A DNA stretch of 64,000 nucleotides from Bacillus shivajii (GTDB lineage: Bacteria > Bacillota > Bacilli > Bacillales > Salisediminibacteriaceae). Numbering within the stretch: the first letter of the stretch is position 1; every line of letters begins with the position of its first letter. Below the pieces are notes generated by a model. It was not told the DNA's origin and did no database searches. It was given only the letters and a program-made list of their open reading frames with translations. Of the stretch, positions 1-9,537 are shown one piece after another. A program made the translations under genes and the position numbers. The stretch lies in NCBI RefSeq assembly GCF_020519665.1, contig NZ_CP084703.1, positions 2,418,001 through 2,482,000 on the forward strand, read 5' to 3'.

Positions 1-52
1 AATGATAAGGCTCTTCATTCTTTTTTCTTATTTATAAAGAATCTTTTCCTTT

Positions 53-256
53 GGCTCTTTTCGCATAGATTGTTGTTTTTATCTTCATTTAGTGTACTCG
101 GATACGCTACAGACGGACGCTTTCCGCGGGCAATGCATCAGCCTCCTCGGGAAGTTCGCCCTGCGGGGTCTTCAGCTATTGCTGTTCCCGCTGGAGTCGC
201 CACCTTTCGCTTCTCCAAGTTTATCAAAAAAAACAACAAAGTTTACGAAAACAGCC
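53..256. repeat. MITE-like element, family A (copy 1), carrying a GC-rich cassette
   Basis: The left end begins GGCTCTTTTCG and the right end, read inward, begins GGCTGTTTTCG, so the termini form an imperfect inverted repeat that continues to TTGTTGTTTTT on both sides. An 8-bp direct repeat TTTCCTTT flanks it (45-52 and 257-264), which is what a transposition event leaves. About 115-222 holds a GC-rich block, itself an imperfect inverted repeat (GACGCTTTCCGCGGG near its start, CCCGCTGGAGTCGC near its end). No coding capacity is convincing. Other family A members lie at 26201, 33051, 40707 and 57642. Confidence 0.75.
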
Positions 257-360
257 TTTCCTTTAAACGAACACAATCTTGTTAAAAATGTTAAAAAACA
301 ATTATAAATTTCTATGCTATGATGTCTTAGAGCATACTTATATCAAAATAATACATACAC

Positions 361-649
361 GAATCAATTTCATAATTACCTTTTTTGCATAATGAAACGA
401 ATGATATTATAATTTTTTTCATTAAATGTACGTTTTATTTGTACTATCAGAATTTTAAATTTATGGTGGATAGATAAGTGCTCCTGCGCCGCTACGCTTG
501 CTCGTCGCAGCTCGAAGGGATTTCGAGGAAGCGAAGAGTTGTCGAGCCTAGCTAACTGAAGACAAGCCCTCGGGAAGCGTCCGTCTGAAGTGAAGTTCAC
601 GCTCATCATTCTGAATTCCCCATCTTATTTTGAGTTATGAAATTGAATC
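361..649. repeat. MITE-like element, family B (copy 1), with nested GC-rich cassette
   Basis: The ends are inverted repeats: GAATCAATTTCATAA at 361-375 and TTATGAAATTGAATC at 635-649 (14 of 15 match). The two arms match the compact 142-bp copy at 17715-17856. The extra middle part, about 480-590, is GC-rich and is a reversed relative of the cassette also found inside family A. The gap 650-705 is only the leader of the MFS gene. No gene is seen between 1 and 705. Confidence 0.75.
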
Positions 650-705
650 ACACACGAAACCAAAAAATATAAGTAACCATTTGTTTCATAAAGCGAGGGA
701 TTAGA

Positions 706-1866
706 ATGTCATACTTTATTTACGCGATTATTGTTGTCGTATTTTTAGATACTTTTATTCAATTACCGATCATCGCCCCTCTTGCAGTTGAACTTGGTGC
801 CCCTCCCTTTTTAACGGGGTTGATTGTTGGTATTTATTCATTAGCTAATATGGTTGGTAACGCTCTTTCAGGTCCTTGGATCGATAAACACGGCAGAAAA
901 AAAGTTTTATTAACCGGAATCGCGTTTGTATCGATTACGATCATGTTCTATCCGTTTGTCAACAGCGGGGAAAGCTTATTTTTTGTTCGCCTTTTACATG
1001 GACTAGCTGGGGGCTTATTAATTCCCGCTTCATTTGCCTATTTAGGTGACCGTGCTCCGGAACAAAAAAAAGGAAAAACAATGGCCCTGTCTGGTGCATG
1101 TATTGGAACATCAGCAATTATAGGTCCTGCTTTAGGAGGAGCAATCGCTTCAACACTATCTATTCAAGCAGTATTTTACTTTGTAGCAGGGATTTTTATC
1201 GTAACAGGGGTAACTGCTTCTTTCATTCTTAAAGAATCGTACACCGCTCCCTGTAAGGACAGTCAAACAGTTCGTAAATTTGACGGAGTCATAACACTGA
1301 TAAAGCAACCGATGCTTATCCTTGCCATGATTGGTGCCTTTTCATTAATGACCAGTATGGGGACACTCGCCTATTCGTTGCCGTTAAAAATTGATGCGTT
1401 AGGTTTAAATCCTGCAATCACCGGAATGCTTCTTAGTAGTTTTGGGGTTGTTGCTTTAATCATCTTTCTTACTCCTATAAACAAAATATTCGATCGTACG
1501 GATTCACTTGTTTTAATGATTGTTGGATTATGTCTTATTAGCGTTTCATTGATTAGCTTGAGTCAGTTCAATCATCTCATATTCATTTTTATTATTTTGG
1601 CCGTTTACGGCATTGGTTTTGCATTCATCTTCCCTTCAATGAATCGCCTTGTATTAGATGCGTCAACAAAAAAAGACCGAGGAAAAGCATTCGGCCTTTT
1701 TTATGCTGCCTTTTCTTTAGGTGTAGTCTTTGGCTCTGTACTTTCTGGAGCTACTGCTATTTCTGTCATTACACCTTTTCTTATAAATGGTGTGTTACTA
1801 TTATTCTTTACAATGATCATTTATCTCTTAAAACGTCGGATTGACCTTCGGTTAAAAATGAGCTAA
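706..1866 (+). CDS. MFS transporter, DHA1-type drug/proton antiporter-like
   Basis: A membrane carrier of the major facilitator superfamily. Its 386 residues and about 12 hydrophobic segments are normal for the family. Motif A sits in the loop after TM2 (GPWIDKHGRKKVLL, residues 56-69). A GPALGG segment at 140-145 fits motif C, which in this superfamily marks antiporters, so export of a small molecule against protons is likely; the substrate cannot be read from sequence. The ATG follows a GAGG-type site. The gene is monocistronic between repeats upstream and a convergent hydrolase whose last 50 bp overlap its 3' end. Confidence 0.85.
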   Translation: MSYFIYAIIVVVFLDTFIQLPIIAPLAVELGAPPFLTGLIVGIYSLANMVGNALSGPWIDKHGRKKVLLTGIAFVSITIMFYPFVNSGESLFFVRLLHGLAGGLLIPASFAYLGDRAPEQKKGKTMALSGACIGTSAIIGPALGGAIASTLSIQAVFYFVAGIFIVTGVTASFILKESYTAPCKDSQTVRKFDGVITLIKQPMLILAMIGAFSLMTSMGTLAYSLPLKIDALGLNPAITGMLLSSFGVVALIIFLTPINKIFDRTDSLVLMIVGLCLISVSLISLSQFNHLIFIFIILAVYGIGFAFIFPSMNRLVLDASTKKDRGKAFGLFYAAFSLGVVFGSVLSGATAISVITPFLINGVLLLFFTMIIYLLKRRIDLRLKMS

Positions 1867-2785
1867 TTCTTTGATGTACATGGTGGCGAATTTCAATTCT
1901 TTCATTTAAAAGCTGATGTCTACCGCCTTCAAATAAGACCGCTTGAAAATCATCACACTTTTCTTGGTAGAATGTAATATTTCGTTTCCATTCAACGGTC
2001 GTATCTTTCGTTCCTTGCAATAAATATGTTGGCATCCTTCCTTTTGGACAGTTGACAATTTCCCCTTGCCATTTTTCGAGTGCGACAAGCCAATCAGCCT
2101 GCAAAATCTTCACTTGCAATGGGTCATTTTTAATGAAGTTTTGATAAAAGAAATCGTCTGAGTTCTTTTTAAAGGACCGTTTTTTCTTCGAAACAAATTT
2201 ACCTAAAAGCAATAAAAACCCTTTAAACACATTCCATCGATACGGTAAATAAAGAGGTGCAACTAAAATCAGTCGAGATAGGTTTACTTTCCTTTCTGTA
2301 CTAGCATGAAAGAGGATCGCTGCACCTGTACTGTGACCAAGTCCAGCGACCTCGTCTATTTTCAATGTTTCTTTTATGTATTCATATCCATTTTCAACAG
2401 CGAGAACATAATTCTCAAAGTTAGAGATACGACCTTCTTCACCTTCTGAAAAACCATGTCCTGGTAAATCAAGCATTACTACTTGGTAATTTTCTTCCAA
2501 CAAATGGTTGACAGTTCTGCTTAAGCCTCCACTATGGTCTAAGTAACCATGTACAAAAAACACGGTATCTTTTGGGTTCTCCTTTAAAAAAAGTTGTAAG
2601 AACTGTTTTTTACCATTTACTTTAATCGTGCCGCACCGGTATTCGTCAATAAATTGCACAGAAAAATGGTAGAAAGCAAGGTATGATTGTAAACATTCAT
2701 AATGAAAGTGAGGGTTTTTTTCATAAAGGTTGAAAGTGGAACGTTCCATTTCTTCTACCCATTGATATTTTCGATCCGTATTCAT
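1817..2785 (-). CDS. alpha/beta-fold hydrolase (lysophospholipase-like)
   Basis: A cytoplasmic serine hydrolase, most like the monoacylglycerol lipase/lysophospholipase branch. The oxyanion region HGY is at 79-81, the nucleophile elbow GHSTG places Ser at 152, and Asp261 (QGTKD) and His290 (GGRH) complete a plausible triad. No signal peptide or membrane segment is seen. The substrate is unknown. Its final 17 codons run antisense over the end of the MFS gene, an unusually deep tail-to-tail overlap; the reading frame is intact throughout, so I kept the full length. Confidence 0.85.
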   Translation of the reverse strand: MNTDRKYQWVEEMERSTFNLYEKNPHFHYECLQSYLAFYHFSVQFIDEYRCGTIKVNGKKQFLQLFLKENPKDTVFFVHGYLDHSGGLSRTVNHLLEENYQVVMLDLPGHGFSEGEEGRISNFENYVLAVENGYEYIKETLKIDEVAGLGHSTGAAILFHASTERKVNLSRLILVAPLYLPYRWNVFKGFLLLLGKFVSKKKRSFKKNSDDFFYQNFIKNDPLQVKILQADWLVALEKWQGEIVNCPKGRMPTYLLQGTKDTTVEWKRNITFYQEKCDDFQAVLFEGGRHQLLNERIEIRHHVHQRISSFLTEGQSDVLRDK

Positions 2786-2881
2786 TCGACTATTCGTTCC
2801 CTCCGCATATAATAGCTCACTCTTTCCATTTGTTAAGGCTGCCCTTTATCAAGGGACAGCCTCTATTTATTCCAAATTCAA

Positions 2882-3409
2882 TTATCCCTTATTTTTTAAT
2901 GCATCAGCTAAAGCTTTTCCGTATGCAGGTAGGTCAGGCGGACGTCTACTTGATATTATATGCCCATCTACAATTACTTCTTCATTGTGCCATTCAGCAC
3001 CTGCATTTATCATATCATCTTTTATTCCTGGAGTTGAAGTTACTTTTTTCCCATGTAAAATATTTGCAGAAATAAGTACCCAACCAGCGTGACATATTTG
3101 TCCGATTACCCGTTTTTGCTCATTCATATATTTTACCATTTCTAGTACTTCATCGTACCTTCTCAATTTATCAGGTGCCCAACCTCCTGGTACAAGTAAC
3201 GCATCATATTCCTCTATATTCACTTGATCAAAACAGTAGTCCGGTTTCACTGGTACACCATACTTTCCAATATACTCCACATCTGCTTTTTTTCCAGCAA
3301 TATGAGTGATTGCTCCTTCTTCCTGTAAACGAAGATGTGGATAGAGAAGTTCTAAATCTTCAAATTCATGATCTACGACTGATAACACTTTCTTTTCCTT
3401 CAAGTTCAC
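2882..3409 (-). CDS. DJ-1/PfpI family protein (general stress protein 18-like)
   Basis: A single-domain DJ-1/PfpI protein (family C56). Cys and His of the nucleophile elbow are visible in GQICHAGW, a Glu lies in the early FEDLE segment, and the C-terminal SRRPPDLPAYG matches the end of this family. Relatives act as stress-induced deglycases or peptidases; the precise role here is inferred only. A GTG at 3409 has AAAGGA 8 nt upstream, while the in-frame ATG at 3418 directly abuts the same Shine-Dalgarno sequence, so I chose the GTG. It is transcribed alone. Confidence 0.85.
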   Translation of the reverse strand: MNLKEKKVLSVVDHEFEDLELLYPHLRLQEEGAITHIAGKKADVEYIGKYGVPVKPDYCFDQVNIEEYDALLVPGGWAPDKLRRYDEVLEMVKYMNEQKRVIGQICHAGWVLISANILHGKKVTSTPGIKDDMINAGAEWHNEEVIVDGHIISSRRPPDLPAYGKALADALKNKG

Positions 3410-3768
3410 CTGTCTCATCCTTTCTTATCAAAAGTATGCTAAAAGAATTATTTTTCATGGGTGAATACGGCTATTCCTCTACTTTTCCCTCATATAGACA
3501 AGTTCAATCATGTTTTAAGAATGTAATAGATCTTTGTCTCACACATATATATATTTTCAGTACAAGATACCACTTGACCATATCGTAGGAGGTTAACTTA
3601 ATGTACAATCTTATTATTGAAAATTTAGAGAATTTTACATATTTTTTAAGTAATCTTCCCATATTTTTGCACATTCAATCGTCTCTCTATTTGTTCTATA
3701 TAATTATTATTTTTCATATATATCTTCAATACGAGAGTTCAATTAGACGCATCATAGGAGGTTTACAA

Positions 3769-5184
3769 ATGGCTGAACTGAAGGCCCATAAAGGAAAAGT
3801 GATTTTGACATCAGTTGTGACTAGTGCAGCTTTAGCTCCTATTCTGGTAAATTCTGGCGCTGTTGAAGACTCAGAGCAACTCAGATTAACTGAAACTGAA
3901 CTATTAAAGCCCACAGCAAACCTTGATCATCTGAATAAACAAAGTTTGTTTGTCATCCCTTCTGTTGATCATCAAGCAAATAGCGCTAATAAAAAGATAG
4001 AGAATAAACAAACTCGTCAACTAACACTCGTTCCAAGGAAAGTATCACTAATTAGTCGTGAAATCTCAAATGAAGATAAAGAACGATTGATTCAGAACGG
4101 AAAATTAAATGATGAAAGCTTGGAAACAGTAATTGAATCACCTTGGCCAAAGGATACACTTTTATCTATTGGTAATCGAGGAGAAAAGGTTGAAACCCTT
4201 CAAGAACACTTACATGAAGGTGGTTATTACGTTGCTTCAATTGACGGAATATACGGAGAGAAAACAAAGGAAGCAATCACTCAATACCAGAAGGATCACG
4301 GATTAAAAATTGATGGAATTGCTGGTAAAGAAACGATCAAACATTTGATAGGAATAAAGAAAACAATAACCGTTAGTTCAGATCAAATGAACCCTAGCAA
4401 TAATTCAGTTTTTATACCCGAACAAAATCAACACCTTCCAGAAGTATATACACTATCTGTAGCTGACGTTCAAACCCAAGAACAAGATACCGAGATTGAA
4501 CGAGATTATTATCAATTCGGAGATAAAGGAGAAAGCATCGAAACTCTTCAAACAAAATTACAAAAAGCCGGTTATTACAATGGTGGGATTGATGGACATT
4601 TCGGTAGTCTTACCCAACAAGCTGTAAGAGCACTCCAACGTGAACAAGGCTTAGCTGTTGATGGATTAGCAGGGAACGAGGTAAAGGATTTCTTAGCAAC
4701 GAACAACTTAAAACAAATTAAAGAAGAACGACTAGCGAATTCTTCTTCTTCATCAAATCAAACGAATGCTACAGAAGACACGTCTTCAAATACAGAAACA
4801 TCAAATAACCAGCCATCACCTGCTTCTGGTTCAATAGAAGCAATTATATCAAATGCCCAACAATTAATAGGCTCTCCTTATCTATGGGGCGGTACATCAC
4901 CATCAGGATTTGATTGTAGTGGATTTCTCGTTTATGTATATGAAGCAAACGGTACTTCACTTCCTCGAACAGTAAGTGATATTTGGAATGCAAGTACGCA
5001 AGTTTCTTCTCCTCAACGTGGTGACTTTGTCTTTTTCGAAACGTATACGAGTGGACCGTCACATGCAGGCATTTATCTAGGGGATGGTAATTTCATCCAC
5101 ACTGGGACATCTACAGGGGTCACCATCTCTAATCTAAGCGAAAGCTATTGGAGTTCACGCTATTTAGGAGCCAAAAGGTACTAA
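3769..5184 (+). CDS. secreted NlpC/P60 peptidoglycan hydrolase with two PG-binding domains
   Basis: A cell-wall DL-endopeptidase. From the ATG at 3769 (AGGAGG upstream) the 471 residues read: a signal peptide (about 1-31, KGKVILTSVVTSAALAPIL), a polar linker, PG_binding_1 modules at about 133-194 and 250-309, a Ser/Asn/Thr-rich linker (325-350), and an NlpC/P60 domain from 357 to the end with Cys383 (FDCSG), His432 (SHAG) and His444. It probably cleaves the peptide stems of peptidoglycan outside the cell. An in-frame ATG at 3601 also has its own AGGAGG and no stop intervenes, so a form with a 56-residue hydrophobic N-terminal extension is possible. Confidence 0.9.
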   Translation: MAELKAHKGKVILTSVVTSAALAPILVNSGAVEDSEQLRLTETELLKPTANLDHLNKQSLFVIPSVDHQANSANKKIENKQTRQLTLVPRKVSLISREISNEDKERLIQNGKLNDESLETVIESPWPKDTLLSIGNRGEKVETLQEHLHEGGYYVASIDGIYGEKTKEAITQYQKDHGLKIDGIAGKETIKHLIGIKKTITVSSDQMNPSNNSVFIPEQNQHLPEVYTLSVADVQTQEQDTEIERDYYQFGDKGESIETLQTKLQKAGYYNGGIDGHFGSLTQQAVRALQREQGLAVDGLAGNEVKDFLATNNLKQIKEERLANSSSSSNQTNATEDTSSNTETSNNQPSPASGSIEAIISNAQQLIGSPYLWGGTSPSGFDCSGFLVYVYEANGTSLPRTVSDIWNASTQVSSPQRGDFVFFETYTSGPSHAGIYLGDGNFIHTGTSTGVTISNLSESYWSSRYLGAKRY

Positions 5185-5196
5185 GATATGCGTAAG

Positions 5197-5227
5197 TAAA
5201 AAGGCGATTCAAAAGAATCGTCTTTTT
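5197..5227. terminator. bidirectional intrinsic terminator
   Basis: A stem CGATTC-AAAA-GAATCG is flanked by A5 and T5 runs, so it can end both the NlpC/P60 gene and the convergent HD-domain gene. Confidence 0.85.
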
Positions 5228-5867
5228 ACCGCCTACCTTCCCATTCTTCCAAAAATTGAGTTAAGAAATCTTCTAAATATTGATGTCTCTTCTCTGCGAT
5301 CTTTTGTCCTGTTTTTGTTTTCATACCACCTTTTAATTTTAAAAGTTTTTCATAAAAATGATGGATGGCTGATGATCGTTTATTCCGATATTCTTCTTTC
5401 GTCATGTTGTCTCTCACCTCAAGGTCTGGGACATACATTGAATCTCCATATGCTCCTGCAAACATAAACGTTCTCGCCACTCCTATTGCTCCTATTGCAT
5501 CAATTCGATCGGCATCTTGGACAACTTCTCCCTCAAGACGTTCAGGCGGTTTATTATTTCCACCTTTATACGAAACCGTTTCGATCGATTGAATAATCAT
5601 CTCCCTCTGGCTAGATTCAACTCCCCATTCTAAGAGCCACTCTTCTACTAATTTAAACCCTTCCTCTTCACTCTGATGAAATTTATCATCAGCTACATCA
5701 TGTAATAAGGCAGCCATTTCACAAACGAATTCATCAGCCCCCTCTTCTCTTGCAATATGTACAGCATTTTTCCGAACTCGGTCTGTATGGAACCAGTCAT
5801 GTCCGGTAGCATCCCCTTCAAAAAAATTCTGTACTCTTATCTCTACTTCATTGATCAGTTTTTTCAC
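5226..5867 (-). CDS. HD-domain phosphohydrolase (YedJ/YpgQ-like)
   Basis: A soluble metal-dependent phosphohydrolase. The HD signature is complete: His27 (DWFH), His56-Asp57 (LLHD) and Asp near 118-120 (QDADRID). Family members hydrolyse nucleotides or similar phosphoesters; no substrate can be assigned. GTG at 5867 has GGAGGG 7 nt upstream and gives 213 residues; a TTG nine codons earlier lacks such a site. It is a single gene, back to back with the ferredoxin oxidoreductase genes. Confidence 0.85.
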   Translation of the reverse strand: MKKLINEVEIRVQNFFEGDATGHDWFHTDRVRKNAVHIAREEGADEFVCEMAALLHDVADDKFHQSEEEGFKLVEEWLLEWGVESSQREMIIQSIETVSYKGGNNKPPERLEGEVVQDADRIDAIGAIGVARTFMFAGAYGDSMYVPDLEVRDNMTKEEYRNKRSSAIHHFYEKLLKLKGGMKTKTGQKIAEKRHQYLEDFLTQFLEEWEGRR

Positions 5868-6019
5868 GTCTTTTCCCTCCATTGTCTGTGTCAATCTGTA
5901 TTAATCATACTTATAACTCTGTTATACATCTGATTATTGGTTGAAACCCTTTATTTAAAAGGGATGTGCAACTTTTAAAAATGTGTATTAATGAAAATTA
6001 TTAAAATATTCCTTTAAAA

Positions 6020-6062
6020 TGTGACATACGTCACTACATAAAATGACCTCTTCTCTTATAAT
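6020..6062 (+). promoter_or_regulatory. promoter with Fnr-type box centred at about -41.5
   Basis: A TATAAT -10 box lies at 6057-6062. The sequence TGTGA-CATACG-TCACT at 6020-6035 matches the Fnr/Crp half-site pattern TGTGA-N6-TCACA with one change. Taking the start 7 nt after the -10 box, the centre of the box falls at -41.5, the position used by activators that replace the -35 contact. No good -35 hexamer is present, as expected for such a promoter. Confidence 0.6.
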
Positions 6063-6153
6063 GAAAATGAGGGGAGTTTCTGACATCAAATCATATCGTT
6101 CGTTATTACGATTTTGATGAATCAGTAAACATTTTATATGAGGGGGACTATAA

Positions 6154-7167
6154 ATGTCTAATTTACCAAAAAAGAACGATCTTGGCTTTTTCGAGATTCG
6201 TCTTGAATCGATTGGAGGTCTTGGTGCAAACTTAGCAGGAAAAATGCTTGCAGAAGCTGGTGTACTAGGACTCGGTTTAAACGGCTCAAATTTCTCATCA
6301 TATGGTTCAGAGAAAAAAGGGTCTCCTGTAAAATCATTCGTTCGCTTTTGCGATCCTGACGTAGAAATCCGCGATCATTCACCGATCGAACAACCACATG
6401 TTATCGGTGTTTTCCATGAAGCATTATATAAGATGGTTGATGTAGTGAGCGGTTTAGATGGTGATGGAATTGTATTAGTAAACACGAATCGAAATTTTGA
6501 TGAAGTAAAGAACGATTTAAAACTTGAATACGGAACATTAGCAGTCGTTGATGCATTAAACATCGCTAACGAAGAAAAGACAAAAGTAAATACCGCAATG
6601 CTAGGAGCTCTATACCGTATTCTTGACTTTTTAGACCCTGAAGAAATGAAAAGCGTCATTAGAAAAACATTTGAAAAAAAATATCCTCACTTCGTAGAAC
6701 CTAACCTTCGTACATTTGAACGTGGTTATATGGAAGTAGAATTCAAAAAATATGAATCACCTGCAAACGTTATCAATAAAGAATTTACCCGCGTTCAACC
6801 TCGTTTAGGGTATGAAACGCAAGTCATTGGCGGTATCATTACAGCCCAAGCAAATAGTGTAGAAAAAGATTTAAGCGGCTCCAGACTCGGATTTATCCCT
6901 TCCTTTAATCAAGAGTCATGTATAAATTGCGCAGCGTGTGATACAGTCTGCCCTGATTATTGCTTCGTTTGGAAAGAAGGCGAAGATAAACGAGGCAGAA
7001 AGCAAATGTTCTTACAAGGAATTGATTATCAATATTGTAAAGGTTGCTTAAAGTGTATTGATGCTTGTCCTACAGATGCATTACAAGATATGGAAGAGAT
7101 GCTCGGATATACAGAGAAGCATAGTGTAAAACAACATCATCATCTAATTTCTGGAGGTGTAAGGTAA
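6154..7167 (+). CDS. 2-oxoacid:ferredoxin oxidoreductase, fused gamma-delta subunit
   Basis: Subunit of a pyruvate/2-oxoacid:ferredoxin oxidoreductase. Residues 10-190 form the gamma domain (IGGLGANLAGK near 20-30, GSEKKGSPVKSF near 51-62). The C-terminus is a two-cluster ferredoxin: Cys256/259/262/266 and Cys295/298/301/305 (CKGCLKCIDACP) for two [4Fe-4S] clusters. The cytoplasmic enzyme would oxidise a 2-oxoacid with CoA and pass electrons to ferredoxin. The stop overlaps the next start as TAATG, so the two genes are translationally coupled. Confidence 0.9.
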   Translation: MSNLPKKNDLGFFEIRLESIGGLGANLAGKMLAEAGVLGLGLNGSNFSSYGSEKKGSPVKSFVRFCDPDVEIRDHSPIEQPHVIGVFHEALYKMVDVVSGLDGDGIVLVNTNRNFDEVKNDLKLEYGTLAVVDALNIANEEKTKVNTAMLGALYRILDFLDPEEMKSVIRKTFEKKYPHFVEPNLRTFERGYMEVEFKKYESPANVINKEFTRVQPRLGYETQVIGGIITAQANSVEKDLSGSRLGFIPSFNQESCINCAACDTVCPDYCFVWKEGEDKRGRKQMFLQGIDYQYCKGCLKCIDACPTDALQDMEEMLGYTEKHSVKQHHHLISGGVR

Positions 7168-9464
7168 TGTCAATGACAGAAGATAAACTAACAGAAACAA
7201 AGAATTTACCTGAACAGATTACGACTTTCGAATCTGGTAATGAAATGGCAGCAACCGCTGCTGCACAAATAAATTATCATCTTATGGGTTATTTTCCAAT
7301 CACCCCTTCTACTGAAGTTGCTCAATATTTAGATTTAATGAAGGCAAAAGGAATGCACGATATTGAATTAGTCGCAGCGGACGGTGAACACGGTTCAGCT
7401 GGAATATGCTTTGGTGCGGCGACAACTGGTGCGCGAGTTTTTAACGCAACAAGTGCAAACGGCTTCTTATATATGATCGAACAACTTCCTGTTCAATCTG
7501 GCCTTCGTTTTCCAATGGTTATGAACCTTGCTACACGGGCAGTTAGTGGTCCTCTTGATATTCGCGGCGACCATTCTGATTTATATTACGGATTAAATAC
7601 AGGTTGGATCATTTTAACAGCGAGAACACCACAAGCAGTATATGACATGAACATTATGGCCTTAAGAATATCTGAACATGAAGATGTAAGGCTACCTGTT
7701 ATTGTGGCATACGACGGCTTTTACACATCTCACCAGAAGCGAAAAGTTGAATATTTCAAAAACCGCGAAGCTGTTCAGCAGTTTGTTGGGGAAGCACCGA
7801 AAAACTTTCCAAAGTCCATTGATAAAGATCACCCTGTAACAATCGGGGCTCACATGAATGGTGACGACTTATTAAATAACCATTTCCAACATTCTGAAGC
7901 AATGTCTCGCGCTTACGATGTATACAAAGAGATTAGCACTGAATATGAAGCAGTATCTGGAAGAACGTATAACACGTTAGACTTATATCGCATGGAAGAT
8001 GCTGAAGTTGCCCTTTTCCTTCTTAACTCAGCAGCAGTGTCTTCCAAAGATGTTGTTGATCGTTTACGCAAACAAGGAATCAAAGCCGGAGTTATTAGTC
8101 CAAATATTATTCGTCCTTTCCCGATTAAAGATATTCAAGATGCGTTAAGAAATGTAAAGGCTGTGCTTGTTGGTGAAAGAGCTGATTCATACGGTGCACA
8201 AGGTGGAAACTTAACTCATGAAGTAAAGTCTGCTCTCCAAGAAGACCGTAACAACGATACAATTGTCTTAAGTCGTATTTTCGGTCTAGGCGGGAAAGAC
8301 TTTTATGCTGACGATGCAGAGGAGTTCTTCCAACTCGCAATTGATGCTGATAAGTCAGGTTACGCCGAAAAACCTTTCGACTATTACGGACACCAAGCAG
8401 GAAAGAAAGAACTTGCATTAGAACCAGTTACAGAGCCGATGACTGGTGATACGTATAAGACAGGTTTAATTAAAGTGACACAAGACGAAGAAACCAACAA
8501 ATTAAACGTTCGTATCCCGCCATTACGACAACTAACAACTAAGCCAAAAAGATTTGCCTCAGGTCATGGCGCGTGTCCAGGCTGTGGAATCTTCCCTGGT
8601 CTTGAGTTATTTTTTAAGGGGATCGAAGGAGATGCCGTTATCTTATTCCAAACAGGATGTGGTTACGTTGTAACGAGTGCGTACCCTCACTCTTCTCACA
8701 AACAAACGCTCATCCATAACCTTTTCCAAAACGGACCAGCGACGTTATCCGGGACTGTAGAAGCGTTCTTTGAAATGAAAGAACGTGGCGAAATTGATAT
8801 TGATGATGACTTTACGTTTGTGATGATAACCGGTGACGGTGGTATGGATATCGGTATGGGCTCTGCTATTGGAACAGCACTTCGAAACCATAAAATGATC
8901 ATTCTTGAATATGATAATGAAGGTTATATGAATACAGGCTCACAAATGTCTTATTCAACACCGATTGGCCATATGACAAGTACGACAAACGTAGGTAAAG
9001 AAAAACCAGGTAAAGCCTTCCACCATAAAGATACAGCGCAAATTATGGCAGCAACAAACATCCCTTATGTCTTTACGGGTACAGAAGCTTTCCCACAAGA
9101 CTTAATTAAAAAAGCCGCTAAAGCACAATGGTATGCACAAAACGAAGGGCTTGCGTACGGTAAGCTTCTGATTACTTGTCCATTAAACTGGAAGTCTGCT
9201 GATCGTGATGGAGAAAAAATTATGGAAGCCGCTGTTAACTCTTGCTTCTTCCCTCTTTACGAGATAGAACATGGAGAAACAAAAATTACGCACAATCCAG
9301 AAGCTAAAAAGAAGCGTATTGAGTTAGCAGATTGGCTAAAATATATGGGGAAAACGAAGCACTTATTAAAAGAAGAAAATAAATACGTATTGGAACGATT
9401 TGAACAAGAAGTAGAAAGACGTTGGAATACACTAAAAGTAAAAGATGAAACACCTCTTTTATAA
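7167..9464 (+). CDS. 2-oxoacid:ferredoxin oxidoreductase, fused alpha-beta subunit
   Basis: Catalytic chain of the same enzyme. The first 450 residues are the alpha part (YFPITPSTEVAQY near the start, RGDHSDLYYG, then a transketolase C-like domain around 290-400). The beta part carries the cluster motif CPGCG (Cys470, Cys473) and the thiamine diphosphate motif GDGG at 556-559 with EYDNEGYMNTGSQ after it. Alpha and beta are usually separate chains of about 390 and 300 residues; here they are one 765-residue protein. Conserved TSHQ and the order of domains resemble pyruvate enzymes, but the substrate is not certain. GGAGGT precedes the ATG by 8 nt. Confidence 0.9.
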   Translation: MSMTEDKLTETKNLPEQITTFESGNEMAATAAAQINYHLMGYFPITPSTEVAQYLDLMKAKGMHDIELVAADGEHGSAGICFGAATTGARVFNATSANGFLYMIEQLPVQSGLRFPMVMNLATRAVSGPLDIRGDHSDLYYGLNTGWIILTARTPQAVYDMNIMALRISEHEDVRLPVIVAYDGFYTSHQKRKVEYFKNREAVQQFVGEAPKNFPKSIDKDHPVTIGAHMNGDDLLNNHFQHSEAMSRAYDVYKEISTEYEAVSGRTYNTLDLYRMEDAEVALFLLNSAAVSSKDVVDRLRKQGIKAGVISPNIIRPFPIKDIQDALRNVKAVLVGERADSYGAQGGNLTHEVKSALQEDRNNDTIVLSRIFGLGGKDFYADDAEEFFQLAIDADKSGYAEKPFDYYGHQAGKKELALEPVTEPMTGDTYKTGLIKVTQDEETNKLNVRIPPLRQLTTKPKRFASGHGACPGCGIFPGLELFFKGIEGDAVILFQTGCGYVVTSAYPHSSHKQTLIHNLFQNGPATLSGTVEAFFEMKERGEIDIDDDFTFVMITGDGGMDIGMGSAIGTALRNHKMIILEYDNEGYMNTGSQMSYSTPIGHMTSTTNVGKEKPGKAFHHKDTAQIMAATNIPYVFTGTEAFPQDLIKKAAKAQWYAQNEGLAYGKLLITCPLNWKSADRDGEKIMEAAVNSCFFPLYEIEHGETKITHNPEAKKKRIELADWLKYMGKTKHLLKEENKYVLERFEQEVERRWNTLKVKDETPLL

Positions 9465-9474
9465 GTAAATGAAT

Positions 9475-9537
9475 AGCCTGGAGTCCTTTTATCTTCACAT
9501 ACGATCATTAGTGAGTAAAAGGAACCAGGCTTTTTTT
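9475..9537. terminator. intrinsic terminator
   Basis: A long imperfect stem (AGCCTGG with CCAGGCT, and CCTTTTA with TAAAAGG) is followed by T7. It ends the oxidoreductase operon and abuts the stop of the convergent DUF3891 gene. Confidence 0.8.

Noticed and set aside
3310-3588. 92-codon frame on the plus strand upstream of the wall hydrolase
   Set aside because: Antisense to the PfpI-family gene and without a binding site.
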